DNA of 64,000 nucleotides, from the NCBI RefSeq assembly GCF_051106095.1, contig NC_135783.1:183784947-183848946 (forward strand). Direction: 5' to 3'. Positions 21,351 through 31,560 of this stretch are shown one piece after another. Position numbers and translations under genes: made by a program. The notes under the pieces were generated by a model. The model searched no databases. It had not been told where the DNA came from and was given only the letters and a program-made list of their open reading frames with translations. The stretch comes from Pogona vitticeps (lineage: Eukaryota > Chordata > Lepidosauria > Squamata > Agamidae). Every line of letters starts with the position of its first letter. The stretch's first letter is position 1.

Positions 21351-21528
21351 CAGAGCTGTGGTGAATATAAAAGCAGCCAAAGGCAGCAATATAAAATAAA
21401 GTATCCTGAAATTGGCAAGAGGCCAGTGAAATGGGATGGCAGAGCTGTGGTGAATATAAAAGCAGCCAAAGGCAGCAATATAAAATAAAGTATCCTGAAA
21501 TTGGCAAGAGGCCAGTGAAATGGGATAA
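21351..21528 (+). repeat. 89-bp tandem duplication in the leader
   Basis: Two nearly identical 89-bp units (21351-21439, 21440-21528) start cagagctgtggtgaatataa. Each has a tataaaag box and an aataaa within 40 bases of one another. Confidence 0.8.
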
Positions 21529-21678
21529 AAAGACGCTAGAGAAGCTTGGTTACAGTTTCTAGTGTTAGATCAGTTGGAGCACACTGCTAATATATATATC
21601 AGACCTTAACGCAGGAAAGGGAAAAAAGTATTTTAAACAGAGGCTTGGAAATAGTGAGGAGCCTTCTGAGCAAGAAAC

Positions 21679-22767
21679 ATGCCTTTAACGCGCAGTAAAA
21701 TTGCTGAAAGTGAGTCAAAGTCTCCAGAGATGACTGAAGGAGCTGGAGAGGTGTTTTATGAAGAAGGGGACAGGTTTACCTCAGAGCAGGAGGAAGGAAT
21801 TAATGGGGAACAGTTATCAGAACTGAGGAAAATTCAATTAGCCCAGGAACATGAATATAGGATGAGACAAATAGAAAAGGAGGAAAGAATAGAAAGGGAA
21901 AGGATTGCCTTAGAGAGAGAGAAAATGGCATTTGAGATAAGAAGAATGGAATTATTGAATCAGAACAATAATAATAATAGGGAAAATGAGGAGAGCTGAA
22001 TATCAAAAGCAGATTTAAAGAAATTTCCTTCTTATAAACAAGGGGATTCGGCTGAAGCATTCCTTACAAGTTTTGAGAGAACAGCCTCAGATTTTTCTCT
22101 CAGAGAAGCAGAGAAAATGATAATTTTAAGGTCTCTGATTAGTGGGAAAATGGCGGAAGTCTATGCTGATATGCCAATTGAACTCAGTAAAGATTATTCA
22201 GAGTTTAAAAAGTTGGTTTTTCTTAGATTTGGCATAAATTCAGAACACCTGAGACAGAAATTCAGAAAGCTTACAAAAAGATCAGATGAAACTTATACAC
22301 AGCTTGGGTTTAACTTAGAGAGGTGTTTGGACAGGTGGCTAGAACAGGAGAATGTACAGACTTTTCAACAATTAAAAGCTATTGTAGGCTTGGAGCAGTT
22401 CTATTCCTTACTCCATGGTGAACTTAAATATTTAGTGCAGGAAAAGAAACCCTCTGACATTAGACAGGCTGCTCAGATTGCTGATTTTATTTCTCAAATA
22501 AGGGGGCCTGTAAATTATGAGGGAAGAGGCATGAGGAAAACATGGGACCCAAAGCACTCCAAAGAGCTAGGTCAGGGTCAGCCTCAAATGGGCGGCCATT
22601 TTGTTGATAAAACTTCTGGGCAGAGCCAATCCAGGAACCAGATTTTGGAGGAAAAAGAGAAATCAGAAAAATTCACTAACAAAAGCTCTTGGGGAGATAA
22701 AATTTGCTTTGCTTGTCAGGGTAGGGGACACATTGCTTCCCAGTGTTTTAATACAAAAACAAAATAA
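21679..22767 (+). mobile_element. gag region of the Gmr1-like fossil, SCAN-like capsid and zinc knuckle
   Basis: Part of the plus-strand fossil. The first part (21679-21999) is a strongly charged Glu/Arg coiled-coil-like region. The second (22117-22767) has a capsid segment whose pattern, around KFRKLTKRSDETYTQLG and VGLEQFYSLLHGELKYLV, resembles the SCAN domain of mammalian zinc-finger proteins, which is thought to derive from such a gag. A CCHC knuckle (CFACQGRGHIASQC) ends it. Confidence 0.7.
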
Positions 22768-22834
22768 AGAAATTTCTCCTCAGAGAGTGAATTTAAAAGA
22801 TGCCAAGTCTGTATATTGTATACAGAACAGCTAG

Positions 22835-24586
22835 ATGACTCCCTCTAGAGAGAGCTCTGTAGCCATGGAATCGAAACCAGAGGCAGCAGCTAGCTCTTCT
22901 GAAATTGATACTTTGAGTAGGCAGAGTACAAGCGAATATGAAGATCTGCCTATAGCTGAAATTAGACATTGCCTGTATATTCAGGCAAATTCGCAGTTAC
23001 TGGAATTCGGTGGGGACAGAATAAAAATTTTTGGACATAATTACACTGCTTTACGAGACTCTTGCTCACAGGTTTCCATCTGCCACTCAGATATTGTACC
23101 TCAGAAGTGTATAATTCCGGATCAGAACTTGACTCTAAAAGGAATTGGGAAGGAGATAGTGATTTTGCCTGTAGCAGTTTTAGCTGATTATCAAGGATGG
23201 CGGGGAGTTTGGCGAGTTGGGGTCTCTTCTCAAATTCCTACACCTTTTCTTATTGGTACTGACTTAACAAAGCATGTCAAGAGTGCCTTTGTGTTTACTC
23301 GATCACAATCTGAACAAAGTGAAGCTAGTAATGGTACTGACTCTCAAGAACAAGAGGAAAATATACCCCAAGCTGAGGTATTCTCTTTAGAAATATCTCA
23401 GAAAAGTGTATTTGCCAGGGATCAGATAGCAGACCCCACTTTAAAAATCTGTTTTGAAAAGGTGGATGATAAAGATTTAACACTTGAATGTCCTGAACGT
23501 TTCATTATAAAGTGTGGGTTGCTCTACAAAGAAAAACTGATTAATATTTCTAAAAGAGGGCCTGAGATTAGAAGCCAGTTAATGGTACCAGATAAATATG
23601 ATTCAATAATCTTGGAAAAGGGACATTCAGTCTTAGTTAATGCACATTTGGGTATAATTGAAACCAACCAGAGAATAACCCAGAAGTTTCCTTGGCCTGA
23701 AATAGAAAAACAGGTTAGAAATTTCTGTCAGAAAGTTGATATGTGCCAGAAACAGAGTTATAACAGTGACCAGACTGAGGTTAAGATGTGCACTTTACCA
23801 GAAATCTCTACACCTGTTAAAAGTATTGAAGCAGACCTTATAAAAACATCAGTTACTTCCAAACTTATGAAGCGATTGTGGCAGATTTGTGGAGTAAAAC
23901 AATTAGAGAATTCTCCCTATCATCCGGAAAGTGATGGGTTGGCAGACAGATTCAATGTGACCCTCATGAGGATGATCAAAGCCTATTTAGCTGAGAACCA
24001 TAAGAACTGGGACCAAAACCCACAGTTACTTTTATATGCCTACAGATCAGTCCCACAAGAGAGTACTGGTTTCAGCCCTTTTGAGCTATTATTTGGGAGA
24101 CATGTGAGGGGTCCGCTTGATCTAATTAAGCAAAATTGGGATCAGATTGTTAAAGAAGACCCCCAAAATGTGCTCACATGTGCAGACTCTGTGGTAATCA
24201 ACCTCGAAAGAAATCTAGATTTGGCTGATGAGAATCTAAAACCACAAAAAGTCAAACAGAAACTGTGGTATAACAAAAGGGCTAGGGAACTTCAGTTTAT
24301 TCCTAGAGATGAGGTCTTTCTGGTGAGGCCCATCAAGGGGAACAAGTTACAACTGAACAGGAACAGTCCATATGGAGTTGTTCATGAAATGAGTAACCTC
24401 AATGACATCCTTGAGGGAGTTGAACTACTAGACAAAAGGGTTGTTCCTGTGAATGCCCTTAAGCCTTCTTATAGTGAAGAAAAAATTGTGCTGTTTGAAA
24501 TGAAAGCAGCTGATAAAAGAGAACATGAGATACCTCTCTGGGAATGGAGGGGTGCTCCAGACACCAAATTGATAGCACAAACATAG
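22835..24586 (+). mobile_element. protease and integrase region of the Gmr1-like fossil
   Basis: A 583-codon stretch of the plus-strand fossil. Its first third has a retropepsin-like fold pattern (around CSQVSICHSDIV and TPFLIGTDL). The middle has a zinc-finger-like start of integrase (VNAHLGI ... FCQKVDMCQK) and the later part the integrase C-terminal side (NSPYHPESDGLADRFN, LLLYAYRSVPQESTGFSPFE). It is a fossil and is not claimed to be active. Confidence 0.7.
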
Positions 24587-24842
24587 GGTTGATGTGGAGG
24601 TAGCTGGTCGGCCCCCCTTTTCCTAGAATACATCAGCAAAGTCCCTGTATGCCAAGGATATCACGGAACTGTCAAACCTGATGCAGCCAAGGTGGCTGGT
24701 GGAACCAGATGTGGACACGGATCCCTGAAGCATTCCATTTGTGGAAGAAACTGCACCTGAGTAACCACAGCATTCAGCTGACCAGAACCTTTGCTTGCCT
24801 CCCCCTCCATCTTGTGGAGAGAGTGTGGTGGTGGAAGCAATC

Positions 24843-25346
24843 TGTCACGTTCCTAGGGGTTTCAGAAGGCAAAAGTCCAATAAGCCAGTCCAGTATCAGA
24901 AGTCCAGAAGATATAAACAGATGCCAAATTGCCAAAGCCAAAAACACAAACCATAGTCAGAAGCCAGAGTCCAAAGCTAAGGGTCAAGAAAGCAAGGTCC
25001 AAGATAAGCAGGAGCATGGATGCGAGCCAGAGTATTGACTTTTTGCTTTCACAAACTTCCAAGCCTTTTGGGTGCAGATTTTATAGCAGCAACAGTAATC
25101 TAATTCCTAGAAAACACTTCATCCTGCTAAAACTCAGGGCTGGTTGACCTGATATTCCTGTGGGAAGCATCCATGCGAGCTTCAGACCTTTGTGTCATGA
25201 GTCTTTGCCAAAGCTTATCCCTCACTCTGGCTACTGAGGGAGGAGAATCTGGTGGTGATTCAGTTGTCTGTGAATCTGATTGCCCAGCACTTTCCTCAGC
25301 TGTAATTAACCCCTCAGATTCCAGATCTTCTTCAGCTGCACTCATG
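24843..25346 (-). repeat. LTR (5') of the Ty3/gypsy fossil
   Basis: Fuller of the two LTR copies. On the minus strand it holds a TATA-like ctataaaatctgcac and ends cctaggaacgtgaca. Its outer edge abuts the truncated L2 LINE at 25355. Confidence 0.7.
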
Positions 25347-25354
25347 ATAGGGAT

Positions 25355-28008
25355 CTTGCTGGGTTACCGCGCTCCCTGTGACCCAGCCATTTCCTTACCG
25401 GAGCTGGTGGACTTTGTCTCCCCGGCACTGTTGGAATCCCCAAGGCTTTGGGTCTTGCGTGATTTCAACATCCATGCAGATGCAGAGGTTTCTGGTCTGG
25501 CTCTTGAGTTCTTGGAAACTATGACTTCCTTGGACATGTCCCAACATATTAACGGCCCCACCCATGTGGGTGGTCACATGTTAGATCTGTTCTCCACTGA
25601 GCAGAGTGAGTGTGGTCTGATGGTAACTGACCTTGTGTCAGTTCCCTTGTCATGGTCGGATCACCATCTAATAAAATATAACCTCTCAGTGGCTCTCCCT
25701 CTCTGCAGAGAGCAAAGACCTATTTTAATGGTCCACCCTTGAAGGCTACTGGATCCATTATGATTCCAGGATTACGGCTGATCTGACTGGTGCTTCTGTC
25801 GAGGCTCTGGATGATGGCTGGCTTGCTGCCGCCACCAGGGCTGTTGACATGATCGCCCCTAAATGTCCTCTCTGTTGCAGAGCTTGGCCAGCGCCCTGGT
25901 TTAACCAGGAGCTGCGAGCTATGAACCAAAACAGGAGAACACTAGAGTGCATTTGGAGATAGAACCCAATGGATTATAATTGGAAAACTGTCAGGATCAC
26001 GACTAACCACTACCTTACTAAGGTGAGGGCTGGCAGTCTAGCTCACCTCGCTGTCCAGATAAGCGAAGCTTCAAATCAGCATGTGGAACTTTTCTGTATA
26101 GTTTGCTATCTATCCGGAATTGGTCTAAGTGATGGGCCTCCTACTAGTATTTCACCTGACCAATTGGCAGCATTTTAAAAATCTAAAGTGGAGCCCATCC
26201 GCCGGGACCTCTCTCCTTTTTTGAACACAGTAGATCGAGCAGAGACATCAAGTGCTCTGCCTTGCCTGATGAGACTTGATCTCTTTCAGTCTGTGACGCC
26301 AGATATGTTAGACAAAATGCTTGACCACTGTTGTGCCACCACCTCCTCCCTTGACCCTTGTCCGGCCTGGCTAATCAAAGCAGCCAGGCCTACAACAACT
26401 AAATGGGCCATGACAATAATTAATGGGTCTCTCCAGGAGAGCAAAGTTCCCCTTGCCCTCAAGAAGACACTTATTAGGCCCATAAGGAAGAAACCAAGTT
26501 TGGCGGTGGACAACATTGGCAATTACTGTATAGGTCTGTCGCCAATGTTTCTTTTCTTAGCAAAGTGGTAGAGAGGGTGGTGGCTGACCAGCTCCAGGCT
26601 CTTTTGGATGAAACCAATGCCCTGGATCCATTCAAGTCGGGCTTCAGGCCATGCCATGGTACGGAAATGGAATTAGTCGCCCTGTTGGATGACCTGCTGA
26701 AGGAAGCTGACAGGGGCAAAATGTCTTTGTTGGTCCTCTTTGATATCTCAGGCGCCGTCAATACCATCGACCATGGTATCCTCTTGGGGAGTCTCTGAGA
26801 TGGGAATCGGTGGTCTGGCATTTGCCTGGCTCCGATACTTCTTGGAGGACTGTCCTCAGAGAGTACAGCTTGGGGAGAGTGTTTTGGCCCTGTGGAGCCT
26901 CAATTGTGGTGTTCTGCAGGGCTCAATTATCTCCCCAATGCTGTTCAATATCTACATGAGGCCGCTGGGTGGGGTCATCAGGGGGTGTGGGGCTTTGTGC
27001 CATCAGTACGCTGATGACACCCTGCTCTACATCTCCTTTTCTCCAACCACAGTGGATGCTGTTCCGTCTCTTCAGAGCTGCCTGGAGGCTGTACTGCAAT
27101 GGATGCAGGAGAATGGACTGAGGCTGAACCCAAACAAGACGGAGGTCCTGAGCATGGATGGCCCCTCCATCGGTGGTTTGGGAAACTCCCTCTCTTTTGA
27201 GGAAGTGTCTCTCACCACAAAGAGTATGGTTCGCAGCTTGAGGGTCCATCCCAATCCGGCGCTCACCATGGAAACCCAGGTGGTGTCAGTGGTCCGCTCT
27301 GCATATTTCCATCTTTGGTGGATTGCTCAGCTGCATCCCTATCTTGATGCTGGGACACTTACCACTCTGGCCCGCTTGTAATCTTGAGATTAGACTACTC
27401 TTATACACTCTATATGGGGCTACCTTTGAGATTGATGCGGAAGCTTGAAACAGTGCAGAATGCAGCGGCCAGATTTCTCAGTGGGACGAGAAAATATCAG
27501 CATATTTCCCCTACTATGGCTGCCTTGCATTGGCTGCCTGTTTGTTTCTGCATTGATTTCAAAGTGTTAATGATGACAATATAAAGCCTTAAACAGTTTA
27601 GGACCTCAATATCTAGCGGAACGCCTCCTCCCATCTAGATTTATCCGAATCACTCATTCGAGCCAGGAAGGGCGGCTGAGGGGCCTAACTCCGAGGAAGG
27701 CTTAAGAGAAAGAACAAGAAACCGGACCTTCTCGGGCAGTCGCCCCTTGCCTTTGGAACAGTCTGCCCCCAGAGATCTGTCTGGCTCCCTTGCTGGGTGT
27801 TTTTAAGAGCAGACTTAAGACCTGGCTCTTTAGGCAGGCTTTCCCTCCTGTCATCACTTTAATTTTTTTTCTTTTCCCCATCTTGAACTATATTACTATT
27901 GATGTATTTTACTTTGTTATATTGTTTTTATTCCATTTTTATTGTTAGCCACCCAGAATAGACTTTGGTCTAGATGGGCAGGGTATAAATTTAATAAATA
28001 AATAAAAA
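25355..28008 (+). mobile_element. L2-group LINE, 5'-truncated
   Basis: Reads on the plus strand through the C-terminal half of an endonuclease (about 25362-25740: DFNIHAD, later SWSDHHLI) and a reverse transcriptase (about 26188-27580) with GVLQGSIISPMLFNIYM, YADD at 27007-27018, LNPNKTEVL and the 3' motif [17 protein letters not shown]. It ends with the L2-type tail cacccagaatagactttggt ... gggtataaatttaataaata. The open reading changes frame near 25745, 26570 and 26760 and again near 27384, with stops, so it is a dead copy. It abuts the LTR at its left edge and a minus-strand gag fossil at its right edge. Confidence 0.85.
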
Positions 28009-28992
28009 TTTTAAAAGGATCCTTGTACTTGACCAGATAATGCAATTCCCCTGGCAAAATTGAATAAAATTGCTCTAACCCAAACACATTTTTCATTTGG
28101 TCTAAGGAGGTGATGTGTTCCTGTTCCAGCCATTTATTGAGATACTGTGTCAAACATGCCCCAAGTTGGGTAAAAGACTCCTCAGGTTTATTTGAAATCT
28201 ACATTTCCTTCTAAAGTGCTCTGAATTAATCTCAAATTGGGAATACACCATCTTTCTATAAGCCTCAAAATCTCTAGCTTGCTCCAGAGGCCTCTGTGAA
28301 TAAAGCTCAGATAAAACTCCACTTATTGGTGATCTTAAAATTATCATCCTGTCATTATCTTTAACCTCAAAGTCTCAACAAGCTCTCTCAAATGAATTCA
28401 GGAAAGATTCGGGACAATCCCCCTTCTAATATTGGGGAAATTTCTTTAAGTTGATTTTTCAGAGATTTCCCTCACTGGAATTTGTTGTTGTTGTTGTTGA
28501 GCAGCTGATTCCAATTTCTTCATTTCAATTTGAAACTGCATTTCTCTTTCCTTTTTCTTTGATTTTTTATTTCCAATTCTTGCTCAAATTCCCTTTTCCT
28601 TTCAAGTTCTCTATACTCAAATTCCCTTTCCCGAATTTCTAGTTCTCTTTCCATTTCTGTTTCTTGAATTTCTAGTTCTCTTTCCTTTCCCTTTAATTTC
28701 TAGTTCTCTTTCCCTTTCTTGAATTTCTAGTTCTCTTTCCAAGAGTTTGTATTCTTGTTCTAGCTTCCACTTTCAAAAATCTTTGGAGCTTTGGATATAT
28801 TCTCCCTCTGAGACAATCAATACAGGTCCCTCATTTTCTTCATCTCTTTGAATTTGAGGGTTCTCATTTTCCTCAGCACTCTGGAACTCAGCCTGTGCCT
28901 CCATAACTTTTTTTACTTTGTTTGGGCAGCATAAACAATATAACCTCTAATTAACTTGGACTGGTTCTTTTCCCTCACAAAAGCCAAAAGTA

Positions 28993-29898
28993 CAGTGGTG
29001 CCTTGACTTATGAATGTCCTGACTTGTGACTAATTTGAGTTACAACCAGCTCTGGCTGCAAAATTTTGCTTTGATTTGCGACCTGAGCTTTGAGTTACGA
29101 CCGGAAAAAAGGCGGGAGAAAAGGTGGAGAAATTTGAACTGCTAACCATTGATCGGCGAACAGGCTGCTTCTTTGTAGCTCTTTCGCTCCAGCGGTTAGA
29201 GTGTGTGCGTTCGGAGGCGGATTTGGACTGCCTGGTAAAGTACTGCTTTTTGCTTTTTAAAAACTGCCTGTTCTGAGTGGGTTTTGCAGCGTGGGTTTGG
29301 GCTGGGTGGTGGGTTTGTTTCTATGCTGTGATGGGTCTTGCAGTGTGTTTTAAAGTGTGTTTTTAATGGGGTGTTCACCTGGAGCAGATTAATCGTGTTT
29401 CTGATGGGTCTTGCAGTGTTTTTTTAGTCCCTGCTGGAACGGGTTTGTTTGATTTGGGGGGGGCTATGTTCCTATGCTTTGATGGGTCTTGCAGTGTTTT
29501 TTAGTTTTTTTAGTAGGAGTTTTTTTGACTGGAACGGATTGTTTCAATGTACCGTTTCCCCGAAAATAAGACCTAACCTGAAAATAAGACATAGTATTTT
29601 TCAAGATGCTTGCAATATAAGCCCTAATTAAGGGAAATCCTGCCCTCCACCATTGTGCAGCAACCAGATGATGACATGAATGTATTTGAATAAATGTAGA
29701 TCGTTGTTCATGAATAAAAATACAACATCCTCTGAAAATAAGCCCTAACATGTTTTTTTGGAGCAAAAATTAATATAAGACCCTGTCTTATTATCAGGGA
29801 AACATGGTATTCCCATGGAAAATGGTGCCTTGAGTTACGACCATTTTGAGTTATGACCATCTTCTGGAACGGATTGCTTGTAACTCAAGGCACCGCTG
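28993..29898. mobile_element. Tigger-like MITE, copy 5, with a mariner-type MITE inside
   Basis: Starts CAGTGGTGCCTTGACTTATG, ends taactcaaggcaccgctg, flanked by TA (28991-28992, 29899-29900). Its length of 906 bp includes the nested element at 29552-29807. Palindrome unit is the gagttacgacc type. Confidence 0.78.
29552..29807. mobile_element. Tc1/mariner-type MITE nested in a Tigger-like MITE
   Basis: Left end ccgtttccccgaaaataaga, right end cttattatcagggaaacatgg; the ends are imperfect inverted repeats flanked by TA (29550-29551, 29808-29809). The internal cgaaaataagacct string is found in a MITE group widespread in vertebrates. Confidence 0.7.
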
Positions 29899-30385
29899 TA
29901 CAAGCCTTTTTTCTCTCCTTCAGTGGCTTTCCTTGTAACTAGGTTGCACTTTTCCAAGCAGCTTGCCCCAGTCACTCCCAAATTCACAACTCTGGACACA
30001 ATTTTTTTTCTTTGTGTCTGGGCGATTCTTGTCTCCAGACACAAGAACAACTTCTGCTTAGCTTTTATTATCACCTCAGATCTATCCTGACCTAGGCTTC
30101 CACTCTATTCACCACTGCTCTTTACCCTCAGAGCTCTGGATTTTGAGCTAGCCACTAGGTCTTGTAAATCCTGAGGTTAAAAAATGGTTTCTCTTGAGTA
30201 TTTTCCTTCTCTTAGGATTCTCTAGACCTGGGTTCAGAAGCCCTGAAACTAAGTCCTCACCAAGATTCTAATGAGTAACCACTTCTTACCACAGATCCTA
30301 ACCCGTTCCAGCTAGGAATACCTTTAATTCAAGCAAATCCAATCTTTTTACTGGATTGTTGGATTCCAGCACTGTGCCACCAATT

Positions 30386-30746
30386 TGTCATTATTCCCAT
30401 GTGGCCCATTTGTTTCACAAAACTAAGAGCTCATGCTACCTGCCCCTCGGCTGCCACTAGTTGATTACATCAACATTTCCTATTGTTAATTATAACAATA
30501 TGTCATTTTAAAGATCCAGACAGAAATGTTACAGATGTTGATAGAATAAGCATGTTGTTCTCTTAAACACTCATCTTTATCCTTCTCAACCACCACTCTC
30601 CTGCCCTCTCAGAACTTTCAATCTCTTCAATTCTAACTCCCCCTCTTCCTGCTAAGTCTCTTATATCTTGTGACTCTGCCCCTGCAGCACTCCCATTGGT
30701 CTATGCAGATAGCATATTAATATTCATGACCTGGGCAGACACCACA
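30386..30746 (-). repeat. 5' LTR of the minus-strand Gmr1-like fossil
   Basis: On the minus strand it starts TGTGGTGTCTGCCCAGG and ends GAATAATGACA, with a TATA-like gatataagag about a third of the way in. A tggtggc primer-binding-like stretch follows three bases after, as in the plus-strand copy. Confidence 0.65.
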
Positions 30747-31560
30747 CATGCCGAGGCTACAATCCAGAGCAGGCCCAACACTGGAGGCTGTTTGTTGTGT
30801 GGGGTTGCAGGATGCTGGGCTCAGATGCAGGAGGGGGAGGGCCACAGGCGCTTTGAAGGAACACCCAACTGAGGGCTCTGGTGGGAAGAGTGCCTCTGAG
30901 CCTAATCAGAGTGCCCTATGTGTCCTGCCCATTCTCACTTTCCTTTTCCTCACCTGATCTCTGTGGGGAGAGGTGGGTCTTGCTGAAGCGCTTGAGCTCC
31001 AGGATGCTGTCGAGGCAACAGAGGGCAAAGATAGCTGTGGGCACCCTTAGGGGTGCGGCACCCCCAGATGTTCCAGAGCAGCTCCTAGAAGTGCAAGAGG
31101 GCACCCTTCTGTCAGCTGGCAGTGCCCACCAGCACCTCCCACAGGTCCACTTCCCACAGTGACAGCACCTGGCACAGGAAGATCAACCACCCCAATGGTG
31201 CCCACAGAAGCTGCAGCCTGGCTTCCAGGATAGCACAGGGTGGTGGTGTGCCTGCCAGAAGGTCCTATGGCTCTTCCCCAGGTGCAGCGGGGCCATGGCA
31301 GGCTTTTGGGGGCAGGACACAGTGCACAAAGGAACAAGCACTTGTCTGCCCACCATCCAAGGATTGGTGGCCAGGACCACCACCTGCGTGCACTGCACCA
31401 CCACACCAGGCTGTCCTCGTTGCCCCCAACTGCTCCTGACTGGCTGCTGCTCTGGCTGTTTCATCCCCCTCTTCATGTGGGGCCCCTACAGACAGCAGGC
31501 CCTGGGCAAATGCCCACTTTGCCCTCCCAATAAAGCGGCCCTGATTAGGACAACTGCTTA
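30747..31560. other. GC-rich block of unknown nature
   Basis: A block of about 0.8 kb much richer in G+C than its flanks, with overlapping open frames of about 90-120 codons on both strands and none that I recognise. It starts right at the outer edge of the LTR at 30746 and ends at an aataaag (31531-31537). It lacks the CpG density of the two promoters. It could be an old transposon body or a decayed exon cluster. Confidence 0.4.

Larger units (their letters stand above)
20598..24590 (+). mobile_element. Gmr1-like LTR retrotransposon fossil, plus strand
   Basis: Starts with an LTR-like stretch (20598-21001), then a primer-binding-like tggtgccagcgtgtggg (21009-21025), a leader with an 89-bp tandem duplication, a gag region (21679-22767) and a protease plus integrase frame (22835-24586). 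Gag before protease, followed directly by integrase, is the layout of Gmr1-type Ty3/gypsy elements, in which integrase precedes reverse transcriptase. The copy is incomplete, and no second LTR is seen at its right edge. It sits inside the minus-strand Ty3/gypsy fossil. Large parts still read openly, so it is younger than its host element. Confidence 0.75.
18729..25350 (-). mobile_element. Ty3/gypsy retrotransposon fossil with both LTRs, interrupted
   Basis: LTR-like direct repeats lie at 18729-18990 (left, shorter) and 24843-25346 (right). Between them, on the minus strand, are parts of pol: reverse transcriptase C-terminal half and RNase H (about 20590-19700, with QNREDVQRFLAFANYYHQF and METDASSVSLGAML) and integrase (19515-19000, with HHCC zinc finger, [11 protein letters not shown] and [11 protein letters not shown]). 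A weak start of pol is also visible near 24700-24600. The domain order and sequence fit Ty3/gypsy of the Sushi-like group. It is broken in several places and carries a plus-strand Gmr1-like copy inside. The two LTRs differ at roughly one base in ten by eye, so it is old. Confidence 0.75.
28011..30746 (-). mobile_element. Gmr1-like LTR retrotransposon fossil, minus strand, 5' part
   Basis: On the minus strand: an LTR (30746 to 30386), primer-binding-like ttggtggcacagtgctgg (30383-30366), a leader that holds a Tigger-like MITE (28993-29898), then a Glu/Arg-rich coiled-coil-like gag start (about 28940-28450) and a SCAN-like capsid (28347-28015, around NKWLEQEHITS and FGLEQFYSILPGELHYLV). It is broken in several places and older than the plus-strand copy. 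It is cut off at 28011 by the L2 LINE. Confidence 0.7.
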
